Counted from the stretch's first letter, positions 14,725 through 20,444 are shown. The stretch: DNA of 20,444 bases from an uncultured Collinsella sp. (GCA_958453935.1 CAUDZT010000041.1:1-20444), one strand, 5' to 3'. A program made the numbers and translations. The notes: generated by a model from the letters alone, not told the origin.

Positions 14725-15858
14725 GTGAAAGCGCCATCCACCAGGCCCGCGGCCGTGCTCGGCCTGGACGTCGGCAAGTCCTCCCACTGGGCCTGCCTTA
14801 TCGACCGCGGCGGGGAGGTGCTGGCCAGCGCCCCCGTCCGCAACCGGGAGGCCGAGCTCGACGCGCTGTTCGCCTCCGCGCCCGCCGGCACGCTCGTCGT
14901 CGTCGACCAGTTCCGCAACATAGGGTCCCTCGCCGTGAGGCGGGCCCGCGCCGCGGGGCTCGGGGTCGCCCACCTGCCCGGGCTCGCCGCCAGCCGCGCC
15001 GCCGGCCTGTTCGCCGGCGAGGCCAAGACCGACGAGCGCGACGCCGCGGTGATCGCGCGGACCGCCCTGGGCGTGCCGGACTCCCTGTCGGGGGTCCCGG
15101 GCCGCGGCGAGGCCCTCGAGGCCGCCCGCGCCCTCTCGTCGCAGCGCGACCACGTCGTCGCCTGCGCGACCAGGGACAAGAACCGCCTGCGCGCGGTGCT
15201 GCTCGAGTCCTGCCCGGCCCTCGAGGCCGCGGTCGACCTGTCGGACCGGCGGTGGCTGGAGCTGCTCGCCGGGTTCGGCGGGGCGTGGGGGATCGCCCGC
15301 TCCGGGGCCGGGGGCCCGCGGGCCGAGGCCGCCGGGGAGGCCGCGGCCGCCTCCACCGCGCCCCCGCCGGCGCTCGTCGAGGCCGAGAACAGGCAGGTCA
15401 GGTTCCTGGCCGCCCGGATATCGGAGGCCCTCGACGAGGCCGGGGCCCTCGAGGCCGAGACGGCGGCGCTGCTCGAGGGCGACGAGACCTACGCGTGCCT
15501 GCTCACCGTGCCCGGCATCGGCCCGAGGACCGCGGCGCAGCTCGCGGTGTCGGTCGACATCGGGAGGTTCCCGGACCACGACCACCTGGCCTCGTACTGC
15601 GGCATAGCCCCGAGGGTGAGGAGCTCCGGAACGTCGGTGAGGTCGGTCAGGGCGTCCAGGCGCGGCGACGCGAGGCTCAAGTCCCTGCTGATCTTCTCGT
15701 GCAACAGCCTGGTGAGGTCCTCGGGGCGCTACGGCGAGTACTACCGGGCCTGCAGGGCGCGGGGCATGGGGCACGGGCGGGCGCTCAAGGCCGTCGCGAG
15801 GAAGCGGCTCAGGGCGATATACGCCGTGATGCGCGACCGGGTGCCCTACCGGGAGTAG
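14725..15858 (+). CDS. IS110-family transposase (DEDD/RuvC plus serine domain)
   Basis: Bridge-RNA-guided recombinase of 377 aa. The N-terminal RuvC-like domain has D15 in GLDVGKSS, D61 in VVVDQF at the position of the usual Glu, and D103/D106 in AKTDERDA. A helical linker (about 120-245), unusually Ala/Gly/Pro-rich around 200-230, follows. The C-terminal Tnp domain begins near LLTVPGIGPRTAAQLAVSV, and SYCGIAPRVRSSGTSV contains the region of the catalytic serine. GTG 14725 is preferred: it follows GGAAGGAT and lies after the donor loop, whereas GTG 14671 would start inside the bridge RNA. A small CCGGT/ACCGG hairpin (14694-14712) partly covers the ribosome site. The frame is intact, so the element may be active. 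Confidence 0.93.
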   Translation: MKAPSTRPAAVLGLDVGKSSHWACLIDRGGEVLASAPVRNREAELDALFASAPAGTLVVVDQFRNIGSLAVRRARAAGLGVAHLPGLAASRAAGLFAGEAKTDERDAAVIARTALGVPDSLSGVPGRGEALEAARALSSQRDHVVACATRDKNRLRAVLLESCPALEAAVDLSDRRWLELLAGFGGAWGIARSGAGGPRAEAAGEAAAASTAPPPALVEAENRQVRFLAARISEALDEAGALEAETAALLEGDETYACLLTVPGIGPRTAAQLAVSVDIGRFPDHDHLASYCGIAPRVRSSGTSVRSVRASRRGDARLKSLLIFSCNSLVRSSGRYGEYYRACRARGMGHGRALKAVARKRLRAIYAVMRDRVPYRE

Positions 15859-15867
15859 CCCCGACGG

Positions 15868-15873
15868 TTGACA
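15868..15873 (+). promoter_or_regulatory. Right-end -35 box (TTGACA) of a circle-junction promoter
   Basis: A consensus TTGACA sits 14 bases from the right end. Joining the right end to the left end through the 2-base core places TACAGT (14478-14483) 18 bp downstream, giving a complete promoter that would start near 14490, immediately before bridge-RNA stem-loop 1. In the integrated state no good -10 follows it. Confidence 0.6.
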
Positions 15874-15946
15874 AAACTATAGGAACACCCAATGGCTACC
15901 CCAAGTGACAACCACGGCGACGCCGATGTTTTGGCAACGACAGCGA

Positions 15947-16045
15947 GCGGGCCGCATTTGAGACAAGGTGACGCGAAACGAAAGGGCGCTGACCTTCTGG
16001 TCGCGCCCTTGAAGTTGAACGTCAGATTGTCCAAATGCGGCCCGC
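15947..16045. repeat. 18-bp inverted repeat around the lacC terminator
   Basis: GCGGGCCGCATTTG (15947-15960) pairs perfectly with 16032-16045, and GACA (15962-15965) pairs with TGTC (16028-16031) after a one-base bulge. The repeat encloses the terminator at 15982-16010, the same nested layout as at 6624-6748. Confidence 0.75.
15982..16010 (-). terminator. Terminator downstream of lacC
   Basis: Stem AAGGGCGC/GCGCCCTT (15982-15989 and 16003-16010) with an inner GACC/GGTC helix and TTCT loop. On the minus strand it is followed by TTTCGTTTCG. It lies about 78 bases beyond the lacC stop. Confidence 0.75.
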
Positions 16046-16086
16046 GCAGCGTCGAGCCGTTACGCGGGTTGGTAAACCCGCGTAAC
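16043..16086 (-). other. 3' hairpin with GGTA loop and CGCGCAGCGTCGA tag, after lacC
   Basis: A perfect 12-bp stem (16059-16070 with 16075-16086) has the tetraloop GGTA (TACC on the transcript). It ends one base from the lacC stop codon and is joined to a 13-mer CGCGCAGCGTCGA (16043-16055). The same arrangement with a different stem occurs after lacB. It lacks a T-tract, so it is not a standard terminator; an RNA-stabilising or protein-binding 3' element is possible. Confidence 0.6.
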
Positions 16087-16087
16087 C

Positions 16088-17023
16088 TTAAAGCTCAGTC
16101 ACGACAACGTTGTTGTAGATCTCGTCCCAGCGATCCATGACCAGGTGGCCGGTCTTGGGATCCATGGCGTTGAGCTTGCCGCAGGTATTGGCGGTCTTGA
16201 GCACCGTGACGTCGTCGGCACCAGCAGCAATGGCATGCGCAAAGCCGGCGATAGTCGAGTCACCGGAACCCGTCGCGTTCACAGCCGCAATCGCGGGCGT
16301 CTTGGCGCGGAATGCGCGACCCTCATGGAAGCCCACCGAACCGGCAGCGCCCATCGAAACGACAACCCAGGGAATACCGGCAAAACGGTCATCGGCGGCA
16401 AGCGCCTCGCGCAGGGCATCGACATCATCGGTCGTAAAGGACGTACCCAGTAGGCCGTTAATCTCGGTCAGGTTGGGCTTTACGAGCTCGGGCTTAGCGT
16501 CGGACTCCAGCGCTGCCTCCAGCGATGCACCCGAGGTGTCGAGCAGCACCTTGGCGCCCGTCTCCTCGGCGATCTTGACGAGCTCGGCATAGTAGCCGGC
16601 ATCGACGCCACGCGGCAGCGAGCCCGAAAGCGTCACGACGTTCGCCTTCGCTGCAAGCTCGGCGAACTTGGCCGTAAAGGCCTCGAACTCTGCCGGGGCG
16701 ATCTGCGGGCCGCTCTCCAGCAGCTCGGTCTGATTACCCTCGTGCAGAATATTCAGGCAAATGCGCGTCTCACCGGCGATGGGCACAAAGTCGTTCTTGA
16801 CGCCGTCGGCATCCATAAGCTCGGCCATATAGGCACCCATGTGGCCGCCGAGCAGGCCGGTCGCGAGCACGTCGTCGCCCAACTGCAACAGCACACGGCT
16901 CACGTTGAGGCCCTTACCGCCAGCGGTCTTTTCGGGCGTCACACGGTTAACATCGTCGATGATCAGCTTGTCGAGTTGATAGCGCGTATCGATCGACGGG
17001 TTCATGGTAACGGTCAGAATCAT
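16088..17023 (-). CDS. lacC: Tagatose-6-phosphate kinase (PfkB family)
   Basis: Cytosolic ATP-dependent kinase of 311 aa converting tagatose-6-phosphate to tagatose-1,6-bisphosphate in the lactose/galactose tagatose pathway. It starts MILTVTMNPSID like LacC and FruK. The PfkB signature 1 is around TAGGKGLNVSRVL (33-45), the LSGSLPRG segment is at about 132-139, and signature 2 NATGSGDSTIAGF (249-261) carries the catalytic base D255. The C-terminus TGHLVMDRWDEIYNNVVV resembles LacC more than FruK. ATG 17023 follows AGGAG. It is the last lac gene, separated from lacB by a 343-bp structured gap, and could have its own promoter or attenuated readthrough. A 1-phosphofructokinase function is the main alternative. 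Confidence 0.88.
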   Translation of the reverse strand: MILTVTMNPSIDTRYQLDKLIIDDVNRVTPEKTAGGKGLNVSRVLLQLGDDVLATGLLGGHMGAYMAELMDADGVKNDFVPIAGETRICLNILHEGNQTELLESGPQIAPAEFEAFTAKFAELAAKANVVTLSGSLPRGVDAGYYAELVKIAEETGAKVLLDTSGASLEAALESDAKPELVKPNLTEINGLLGTSFTTDDVDALREALAADDRFAGIPWVVVSMGAAGSVGFHEGRAFRAKTPAIAAVNATGSGDSTIAGFAHAIAAGADDVTVLKTANTCGKLNAMDPKTGHLVMDRWDEIYNNVVVTEL

Positions 17024-17366
17024 ATTGAACTCCTGTTTAGAAAACCGACCCGCGCCCCCTCACAGAAACGCGAGCCGTCAATTGAAAAGCTGCAAATCGC
17101 GAAGTACAGCCGAGAGCGAAGCACTCAAGCCAAGCAAGCAAACGTGTTATCGGAGCAGCTAGCTGTACCAGAAAGCTTCGCAACAACAAGGGCAACCCCA
17201 CAGGCACCCTCAACGTCAGCGAGCGGCGCTCAGGTGCCCTAGGTCGCCGCGAAAGAGGAGCGACGCGTACTTCATGTACGCGAGCGACGGTTTGAGCGGC
17301 GAGATGGGGTGCCTGGGGGCCGCGCAGCGTCGACCGATCCGGCGTTCGGTAGAACGCCGGAACCCC
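17024..17366. other. Structured 343-bp gap between lacB and lacC
   Basis: No coding gene seen. An imperfect inverted repeat with 20-nt arms (17231-17250 and 17296-17315, about 15 pairs) encloses a CGCGTAC/GTACGCG hairpin (17264-17282). AGGCACCC (17202-17209) can instead pair with GGGTGCCT around 17307-17314, so two exclusive folds are possible. Immediately after the lacB stop is the GGTA-loop hairpin. No clear promoter for lacC was found. Confidence 0.5.
17321..17361 (-). other. 3' hairpin with GGTA loop and CGCGCAGCGTCGA tag, after lacB
   Basis: A perfect 10-bp stem TCCGGCGTTC/GAACGCCGGA (17338-17347 and 17352-17361) with GGTA loop, five bases from the lacB stop. The 13-mer CGCGCAGCGTCGA (17321-17333) is identical to the copy after lacC, while the stem sequence is unrelated, suggesting that the structure rather than the sequence is kept. 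Confidence 0.6.
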
Positions 17367-17891
17367 TTAGTCGTGGTATTCGCCGCGGTCCCACTTCTCG
17401 AGGAACTCGTCAAAGAAGTGCGGATCAGCCTGAGCCTCGGCGTCGGCCTTGTTGCAGGCGTCGATCTTGGCAATCAGGGCATCGTGCTCGGGAGTCTTGT
17501 CGTAGGGCTCCTCCAGGAAAGCAAGCGTGATGTCGGCCATCAGGAACTCGCCGGTGATCTTGCCGCCAAAGCCCACGATGTTGGCGTTGAGCTCACGACG
17601 AGCATACAGGGCAGAGGTCATGTCGCGAACCAGGGCGCAGCGGGCGCCGGGAACCTTGTTGACAGCGTTGGTGATACCGATGCCGGTGCCGCACAGGGCC
17701 ACGCCAAAGTCGGCCTTGCCGCTGGCAACGGCCTCGCCCACGGCCTTGCCGTAGATGGGGTAATGCGTACGGGTGTGGCTGTAGGTGCCGCAGTCGAGCA
17801 CCTTGTAGCCAGCCTGCTCCAGGCGGTCGGCCAGATAGATCTTCTCGTCCGTAACGATATGGTCGCAACCGATTGCGATGGTCTTCTTCAT
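17367..17891 (-). CDS. lacB: Galactose-6-phosphate isomerase subunit LacB
   Basis: One of two subunits of the isomerase converting galactose-6-phosphate to tagatose-6-phosphate. The 174-aa protein belongs to the RpiB/LacAB fold and is highly LacB-like: IAIGCDHIVTDEK at the N-terminus, RTHYPIYGK, ALCGTGIGITNAVNKVPG with the catalytic-type C67, ALVRDMTSALYARRELNANIVGFGGKITG, and the diagnostic C-terminus DDHFFDEFLEKWDRGEYHD-like ending (here PHFFDEFLEKWDRGEYHD). ATG 17891 follows AAAGGACG. lacA lies 63 bp upstream in the same direction, so the two subunits are made together. Confidence 0.96.
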   Translation of the reverse strand: MKKTIAIGCDHIVTDEKIYLADRLEQAGYKVLDCGTYSHTRTHYPIYGKAVGEAVASGKADFGVALCGTGIGITNAVNKVPGARCALVRDMTSALYARRELNANIVGFGGKITGEFLMADITLAFLEEPYDKTPEHDALIAKIDACNKADAEAQADPHFFDEFLEKWDRGEYHD

Positions 17892-17954
17892 CAGAACGTC
17901 CTTTCGTCTGAATTCACAAGTTGAGGTAGAAGTTCGAGTTCTCGGTGGCTCTCG

Positions 17955-18383
17955 TTAGGCCATCTTGTTGAGCATGTCGACACGGATCTGGTGACGACCG
18001 CCGGCGTACTGGGCGCGCAGGAACTCGCGGGCGATCTTCTTGGCGACCTCGGTGCCCACAACGCCCGGGCCCATGGTGACCATGCGCGAGCCGTTGTGCT
18101 CGCGGGTCATGTAGGCGGAACGCTCGTCGGAAATGTTGGCGACGACCATGCCCTTGATCTTGACGGCGGCCATATAGGAGCCGACGCCGTACCTATCGAA
18201 TGCGAAGCCCTGGGAATCCTTGTGCTCCAGCAGGTCCTTGGCAACGGCGGTGGCGGAATCGACAAAGTCCGCGGCAGGGGTCTCGGAATAGTCGACGACC
18301 TCGTGACCGTCGGCGATGAGCATCTCCTTGATGGACTCCTTCATCGACATGCCGTCGGCATCGGAAGCGATTACAACCCTCAT
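17955..18383 (-). CDS. lacA: Galactose-6-phosphate isomerase subunit LacA
   Basis: Partner subunit of LacB in the heteromeric galactose-6-phosphate isomerase. The 142-aa protein has the LacA hallmarks: an IASDADG start, the YGVGSYMAAVKIKGMVVA segment in place of the Cys-containing catalytic loop of LacB, SDERSAYMTREHNGSRMVTMG, and the diagnostic GGRHQIRVDMLNKM end. The start at 18383 follows AAGGAGG at normal spacing. It is the first gene of lacAB, preceded by 307 bp without a gene that carry a cluster of TGTTC/GAACA half-sites and the terminator of the upstream membrane-protein gene, so it likely has its own regulated promoter. Confidence 0.95.
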   Translation of the reverse strand: MRVVIASDADGMSMKESIKEMLIADGHEVVDYSETPAADFVDSATAVAKDLLEHKDSQGFAFDRYGVGSYMAAVKIKGMVVANISDERSAYMTREHNGSRMVTMGPGVVGTEVAKKIAREFLRAQYAGGRHQIRVDMLNKMA

Positions 18384-18475
18384 GACATCCTCCTTGAGAG
18401 ATACGCAGGTGCGTAGTTTCTGTTTGGAAGTGTTGAATCGCGTTCAGGTCCGGGCATCTGAATGTGCGGTTCTTC

Positions 18476-18553
18476 ACTGTTCATGTTTATTTGAACACAT
18501 TCGAACAGTAACTGCAACAACTATTTGTTTACCTTTGTTCTTTTTTGAACAAA
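18476..18553. promoter_or_regulatory. Cluster of TGTTC/GAACA operator-like sites upstream of lacA
   Basis: Seen: ACTGTTC/GAACAGT (18476-18482 and 18503-18509), an overlapping TGTTC-N10-GAACA (18478-18497), and TTTGTTC-N6-GAACAAA (18534-18553). They lie about 95-170 bases before the lacA start. GlpR/LacR-type DeoR repressors bind sites with similar half-sites, so these are candidate targets of the DeoR protein encoded at 7975-8778. Assignment is inference. Confidence 0.5.
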
Positions 18554-18623
18554 TACCATTCACGGATGATTGCTGACCGTTTGGGTCTGGTGCGGACGTA
18601 GCGACCATGTGTTCAACAAACAA

Positions 18624-18656
18624 AAGGGCGGCCGAGAACATGTCTCGGCCGCCCTT
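18624..18656 (-). terminator. Terminator of the membrane-protein gene
   Basis: A perfect 14-bp stem AAGGGCGGCCGAGA (18624-18637) pairs with 18643-18656 across the loop ACATG. On the minus strand it is followed by TTTTGTTTG. It lies 35 bases beyond the stop at 18691. Confidence 0.88.
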
Positions 18657-18690
18657 CTTACGGTTGATCTTCCAAAGATCGCGTTGCCGC

Positions 18691-19692
18691 CTACTCAGAC
18701 TGCCCGCTCTTCTTGGCATGTTTGGACGGAGCGCTCAAGAAACGACCCGTCAGATAGTTCGCGGGACCGGAGACATCGATCCCCAGCAGCACGTGTCCTA
18801 GCCATAGGAACGCCACGAGCACCAGTAGAGGAATCACACACGAGGTCACGATCATCACGATGACGCCTTCGATGAGGTCGGTCACCTGCTGCACGATCTT
18901 GTCGGTCATCTGCTTGGCACCGCTGGTCACCGACGTGAGTAAACTCGATGCCCCATCGGTCAGCTGCTCAAGCACATTCTTGTTTTCCGTGGTCTCGGAT
19001 TTCTTCTCGCTCTTTGTGGAGCTCGCCTTGCTCGCTTCAGTCGCCTTTTGCTCTGTCTGCTCGATACTCACCTGATACGTCTCATCGACCTTTTGCGACA
19101 CCCATACGCTCGCGGGCACAAGCGCCATGCCGATCACGGCAACCACCAGCACGCGAGTCGCCACGCGGCGCAGGACGGCGCTCGTGCTCCAGCGCCCGTG
19201 AATGCCGAGCGACACCGCAAAGAGTACCAGCGCAAACGGGATCAGGATGCCCAGGCCAACCGACCACAAAATGGTCAGCAGGTATTTCTCGAGGTAGAGC
19301 ACGGCAAGCACGATGCCCAAGTTACCCGAAAGCTGCGCGAGCTGCTCGGCAACCGGCGTTCCCGTATCACCCGGCAGCGCGGTAATACCCGCAGACAGCG
19401 CCACGCACGAGGTCGTGAGCGCCAGTACGTTACCTTTCTTTTGATCGATGACCTCGATGGTGGAGTCCCAAGTCTTGGTATCGGCGAAATGCGGACGAGC
19501 CACAAAGCCCGACAGCAAGGCCAGTACCACGAGCGCAACGATGATACCGATCTGCAGCTTTTTGTTTGCGCACACGACATCGGACAGGCTGGGCTGCAGC
19601 TCGGTTACCGTCGTGTGCTCGGTTATCTGGACAGGACGCCCATGAGCCATCTCGTGCGCGTCTCTTTTTTGTATTGACCCGTTATCCGGCAT
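18691..19692 (-). CDS. Multi-pass membrane protein of unknown function
   Basis: Not recognised as a named family. The 333-aa protein has a polar N-terminus (1-44) and hydrophobic segments at about 46-65, 88-107, 124-164 (one long or two helices), 178-198 and 275-304. Between the last two lies a soluble stretch rich in Lys, Ser, Glu and Thr (about 201-240, coiled-coil-like), then an amphipathic stretch (LEQLTDGASSLLTSVTSGAKQ). No catalytic motif is visible. The start ATG at 19692 follows GAGGAGG at 7 nt, so translation should be strong. It lies between lacF and lacA in the same orientation but is fenced by terminators on both sides, so it is probably an independent unit. A link to lactose metabolism is not shown. 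Confidence 0.75.
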   Translation of the reverse strand: MPDNGSIQKRDAHEMAHGRPVQITEHTTVTELQPSLSDVVCANKKLQIGIIVALVVLALLSGFVARPHFADTKTWDSTIEVIDQKKGNVLALTTSCVALSAGITALPGDTGTPVAEQLAQLSGNLGIVLAVLYLEKYLLTILWSVGLGILIPFALVLFAVSLGIHGRWSTSAVLRRVATRVLVVAVIGMALVPASVWVSQKVDETYQVSIEQTEQKATEASKASSTKSEKKSETTENKNVLEQLTDGASSLLTSVTSGAKQMTDKIVQQVTDLIEGVIVMIVTSCVIPLLVLVAFLWLGHVLLGIDVSGPANYLTGRFLSAPSKHAKKSGQSE

Positions 19693-19809
19693 TTGGATAC
19701 CTCCTCAGTCCGGTCTGTAATGCGGTGGAAAGTATACCCACCCATCGAAAAACCGAACGGCAGGAGGCGCAACAAGCTGCTGCATGATCCGCCCGCCATG
19801 AAATGGGCC

Positions 19810-19939
19810 CATCTACTACGTTTAACCGCCCATCCCCGACCATGCCACAAAGCGAAAAAACAAAACCGCAGGTAGAAGTCCTGCGATTTTTCATGAAACG
19901 CGGGTGTGTTCGAGGGTATCGGGTTAAACGTAGTAGATG
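19810..19939. repeat. 18-bp perfect inverted repeat enclosing a hairpin
   Basis: CATCTACTACGTTTAACC (19810-19827) is the exact reverse complement of 19922-19939. Between them an AAAA-ccgcagg/cctgcg-TTTTT hairpin (19862-19891; CGCAGG/CCTGCG core, one mismatch) resembles a weak bidirectional terminator. Its overall size (130 bp) resembles the other nested repeats in this window, but its sequence differs. Confidence 0.72.
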
Positions 19940-20046
19940 AGCCAGTTCCGTGGCGAGCGCTGCCAACCGATCCTCCGGGGACGGGAAAAGAGGGTCATTT
20001 GGGGCTGTCGGCCCCTATTTCGCCGCAACCTAGATAGGTGGGATAC

Positions 20047-20079
20047 AAAAACCCTGCCGCGGATAGCGGCAGGGTTTTT
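20047..20079. terminator. Terminator of lacF, usable on both strands
   Basis: A perfect 14-bp stem AAAAACCCTGCCGC (20047-20060) pairs with 20066-20079 across the loop GGATA, with five T residues at the end on either strand. It lies 28 bases beyond the lacF stop. Confidence 0.9.
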
Positions 20080-20106
20080 GGAAGGGGACGAGGTTGTGAG
20101 GGTTCG

Positions 20107-20444
20107 TTAGGCGAGCTTGGCCTCGAGCTCAGCGATGCGCTTGTAGGCATCGATGGTAAAGCGGGTCTGCTTCTCCAAGATCATGGTGGTCATAAGGGTG
20201 TCCTGAGCGTGGGCCATGATGAAGGTCATCTCCATCTCGCCGCCGCCGGCCTCCTGCGAAAGCAGCTTGGTCTGCGTGTCGTGGGCGCCAATGAGTGCAT
20301 CGCTGGCATCCTTGTGCAGCTGCTCGGCCTTCTCAAAATCACCCTCGCGAGCAGCATCGAGCGCTGCAAGCAGATCGGTCTGGGCGTCGCCCGCGTATGC
20401 GACAATCTCGAATCCAACCATCGAGATTTCTTCTTTGGTTGCCA
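20107..20444 (-). CDS. lacF: PTS lactose/cellobiose-family IIA component (5' end just outside window)
   Basis: Phosphocarrier of the lactose/cellobiose PTS, which passes phosphate from HPr to IIB during sugar uptake. The visible frame reads ATKEEISMVGFEIVAYAGDA, so the true start is almost certainly an ATG whose A is the first base beyond the window; the internal ATG at 20421 would remove a conserved N-terminal helix. The protein would be about 112 aa, normal for the family. EMTFIMAHAQDTLMTT contains the phosphorylated His (residue 79 of the full form) and the metal-binding Asp three residues later. Family specificity (lactose, cellobiose or chitobiose) is not certain; nearby lacABC favours lactose/galactose. 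IIB and IIC are not in the window and probably lie upstream to the right. Confidence 0.88.
   Translation of the reverse strand, partial: ATKEEISMVGFEIVAYAGDAQTDLLAALDAAREGDFEKAEQLHKDASDALIGAHDTQTKLLSQEAGGGEMEMTFIMAHAQDTLMTTMILEKQTRFTIDAYKRIAELEAKLA

Larger units (their letters stand above)
14476..15887 (+). mobile_element. IS110-family insertion sequence (IS110 group), intact
   Basis: About 1.41 kb with no terminal inverted repeats, a long structured left end (14476-14724) and a very short right end (15859-15887), the IS110-group layout as opposed to the IS1111 group. The boundaries are set by reconstruction of the interrupted palindrome. A two-base core is shared by both junctions, best read as CC (14474-14475 and 15888-15889); CA is an alternative. 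GC content is visibly higher than in the flanking lac and gal genes, indicating acquisition from a very GC-rich source. It encodes one full-length transposase and a predicted bridge RNA. The element is oriented like galT and separated from it by a terminator. Confidence 0.85.
19693..20106. other. 414-bp intergenic region between lacF and the membrane protein
   Basis: Contains the lacF terminator (20047-20079), a long inverted repeat (19810-19939) with an inner hairpin, and the ribosome site of the membrane-protein gene. No coding gene or clear promoter pair was identified in the remaining bases. Confidence 0.55.

Noticed and set aside
14464..15774. 436-aa minus-strand ORF across the IS110 element
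   Set aside because: Pro/Arg/Gly-rich translation typical of the opposite strand of a very GC-rich gene; no motifs, and it covers the bridge RNA and transposase.
17894..17901. Second GAACGTCC in the window (lacB leader) as another IS110 target
   Set aside because: Only the left half matches; the bases to the right (TTTCG) do not pair with the right guide, so an 8-mer chance match is likely.

Overview
The window looks like a chromosomal segment of a high-GC gut actinobacterium of the class Coriobacteriia, probably Collinsella or a close relative. This is an inference from codon usage, lactic-type sugar genes in a high-GC background, an O2-scavenging flavodiiron protein and divergent gene order; no rRNA or tRNA is present to confirm it.

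Layout, left to right. Positions 1-3221 hold a minus-strand BceAB-type ABC transporter (ATPase then permease, overlapping) with a terminator and a long inverted repeat at its 3' end. Positions 3366-4352 encode an unusual single protein joining a MutT-like Nudix hydrolase to a Vsr-type mismatch endonuclease. Positions 4353-6459 hold a poorly occupied gap with one possible small ORF, an apparently leaderless AraC-type regulator and a HAD phosphatase. A repeat-rich convergent gap follows. Positions 6782-8778 hold a GatY/KbaY-like class II aldolase divergent from a DeoR-type repressor. Positions 8845-10005 encode a flavodiiron protein. Positions 10135-14329 hold a LacI-type regulator divergent from overlapping galK-galT, with three identical 12-bp operator-like sites between them. 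Positions 14476-15887 are an IS110-family element. Positions 16088-20444 hold, on the minus strand, lacF (5' end one base outside the window), a membrane protein of unknown function, lacA, lacB and lacC.

The metabolic theme is galactose and lactose. Two routes coexist: the Leloir pathway (galK, galT; no galE here) and the tagatose-6-phosphate pathway (PTS IIA LacF, LacAB isomerase, LacC kinase, GatY-like aldolase). They appear to be under different regulators, LacI-type and DeoR-type.

The most notable discovery is in the IS110 element. Its long left end can be folded by eye into a complete bridge RNA. This has two 5' stem-loops, a target loop whose two guide arms match the sequences now flanking the element, and a donor loop whose guide arms match the element's own ends. 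Joining the right end to the left end would assemble a TTGACA / TACAGT promoter that starts just before the RNA. The element sits inside a near-perfect 57-bp REP-like palindrome downstream of galT. Secondary observations are the Nudix-Vsr fusion, a pair of 3' hairpins with different stems but the same GGTA loop and flanking 13-mer after lacB and lacC, and several long inverted repeats that enclose terminator-like hairpins.
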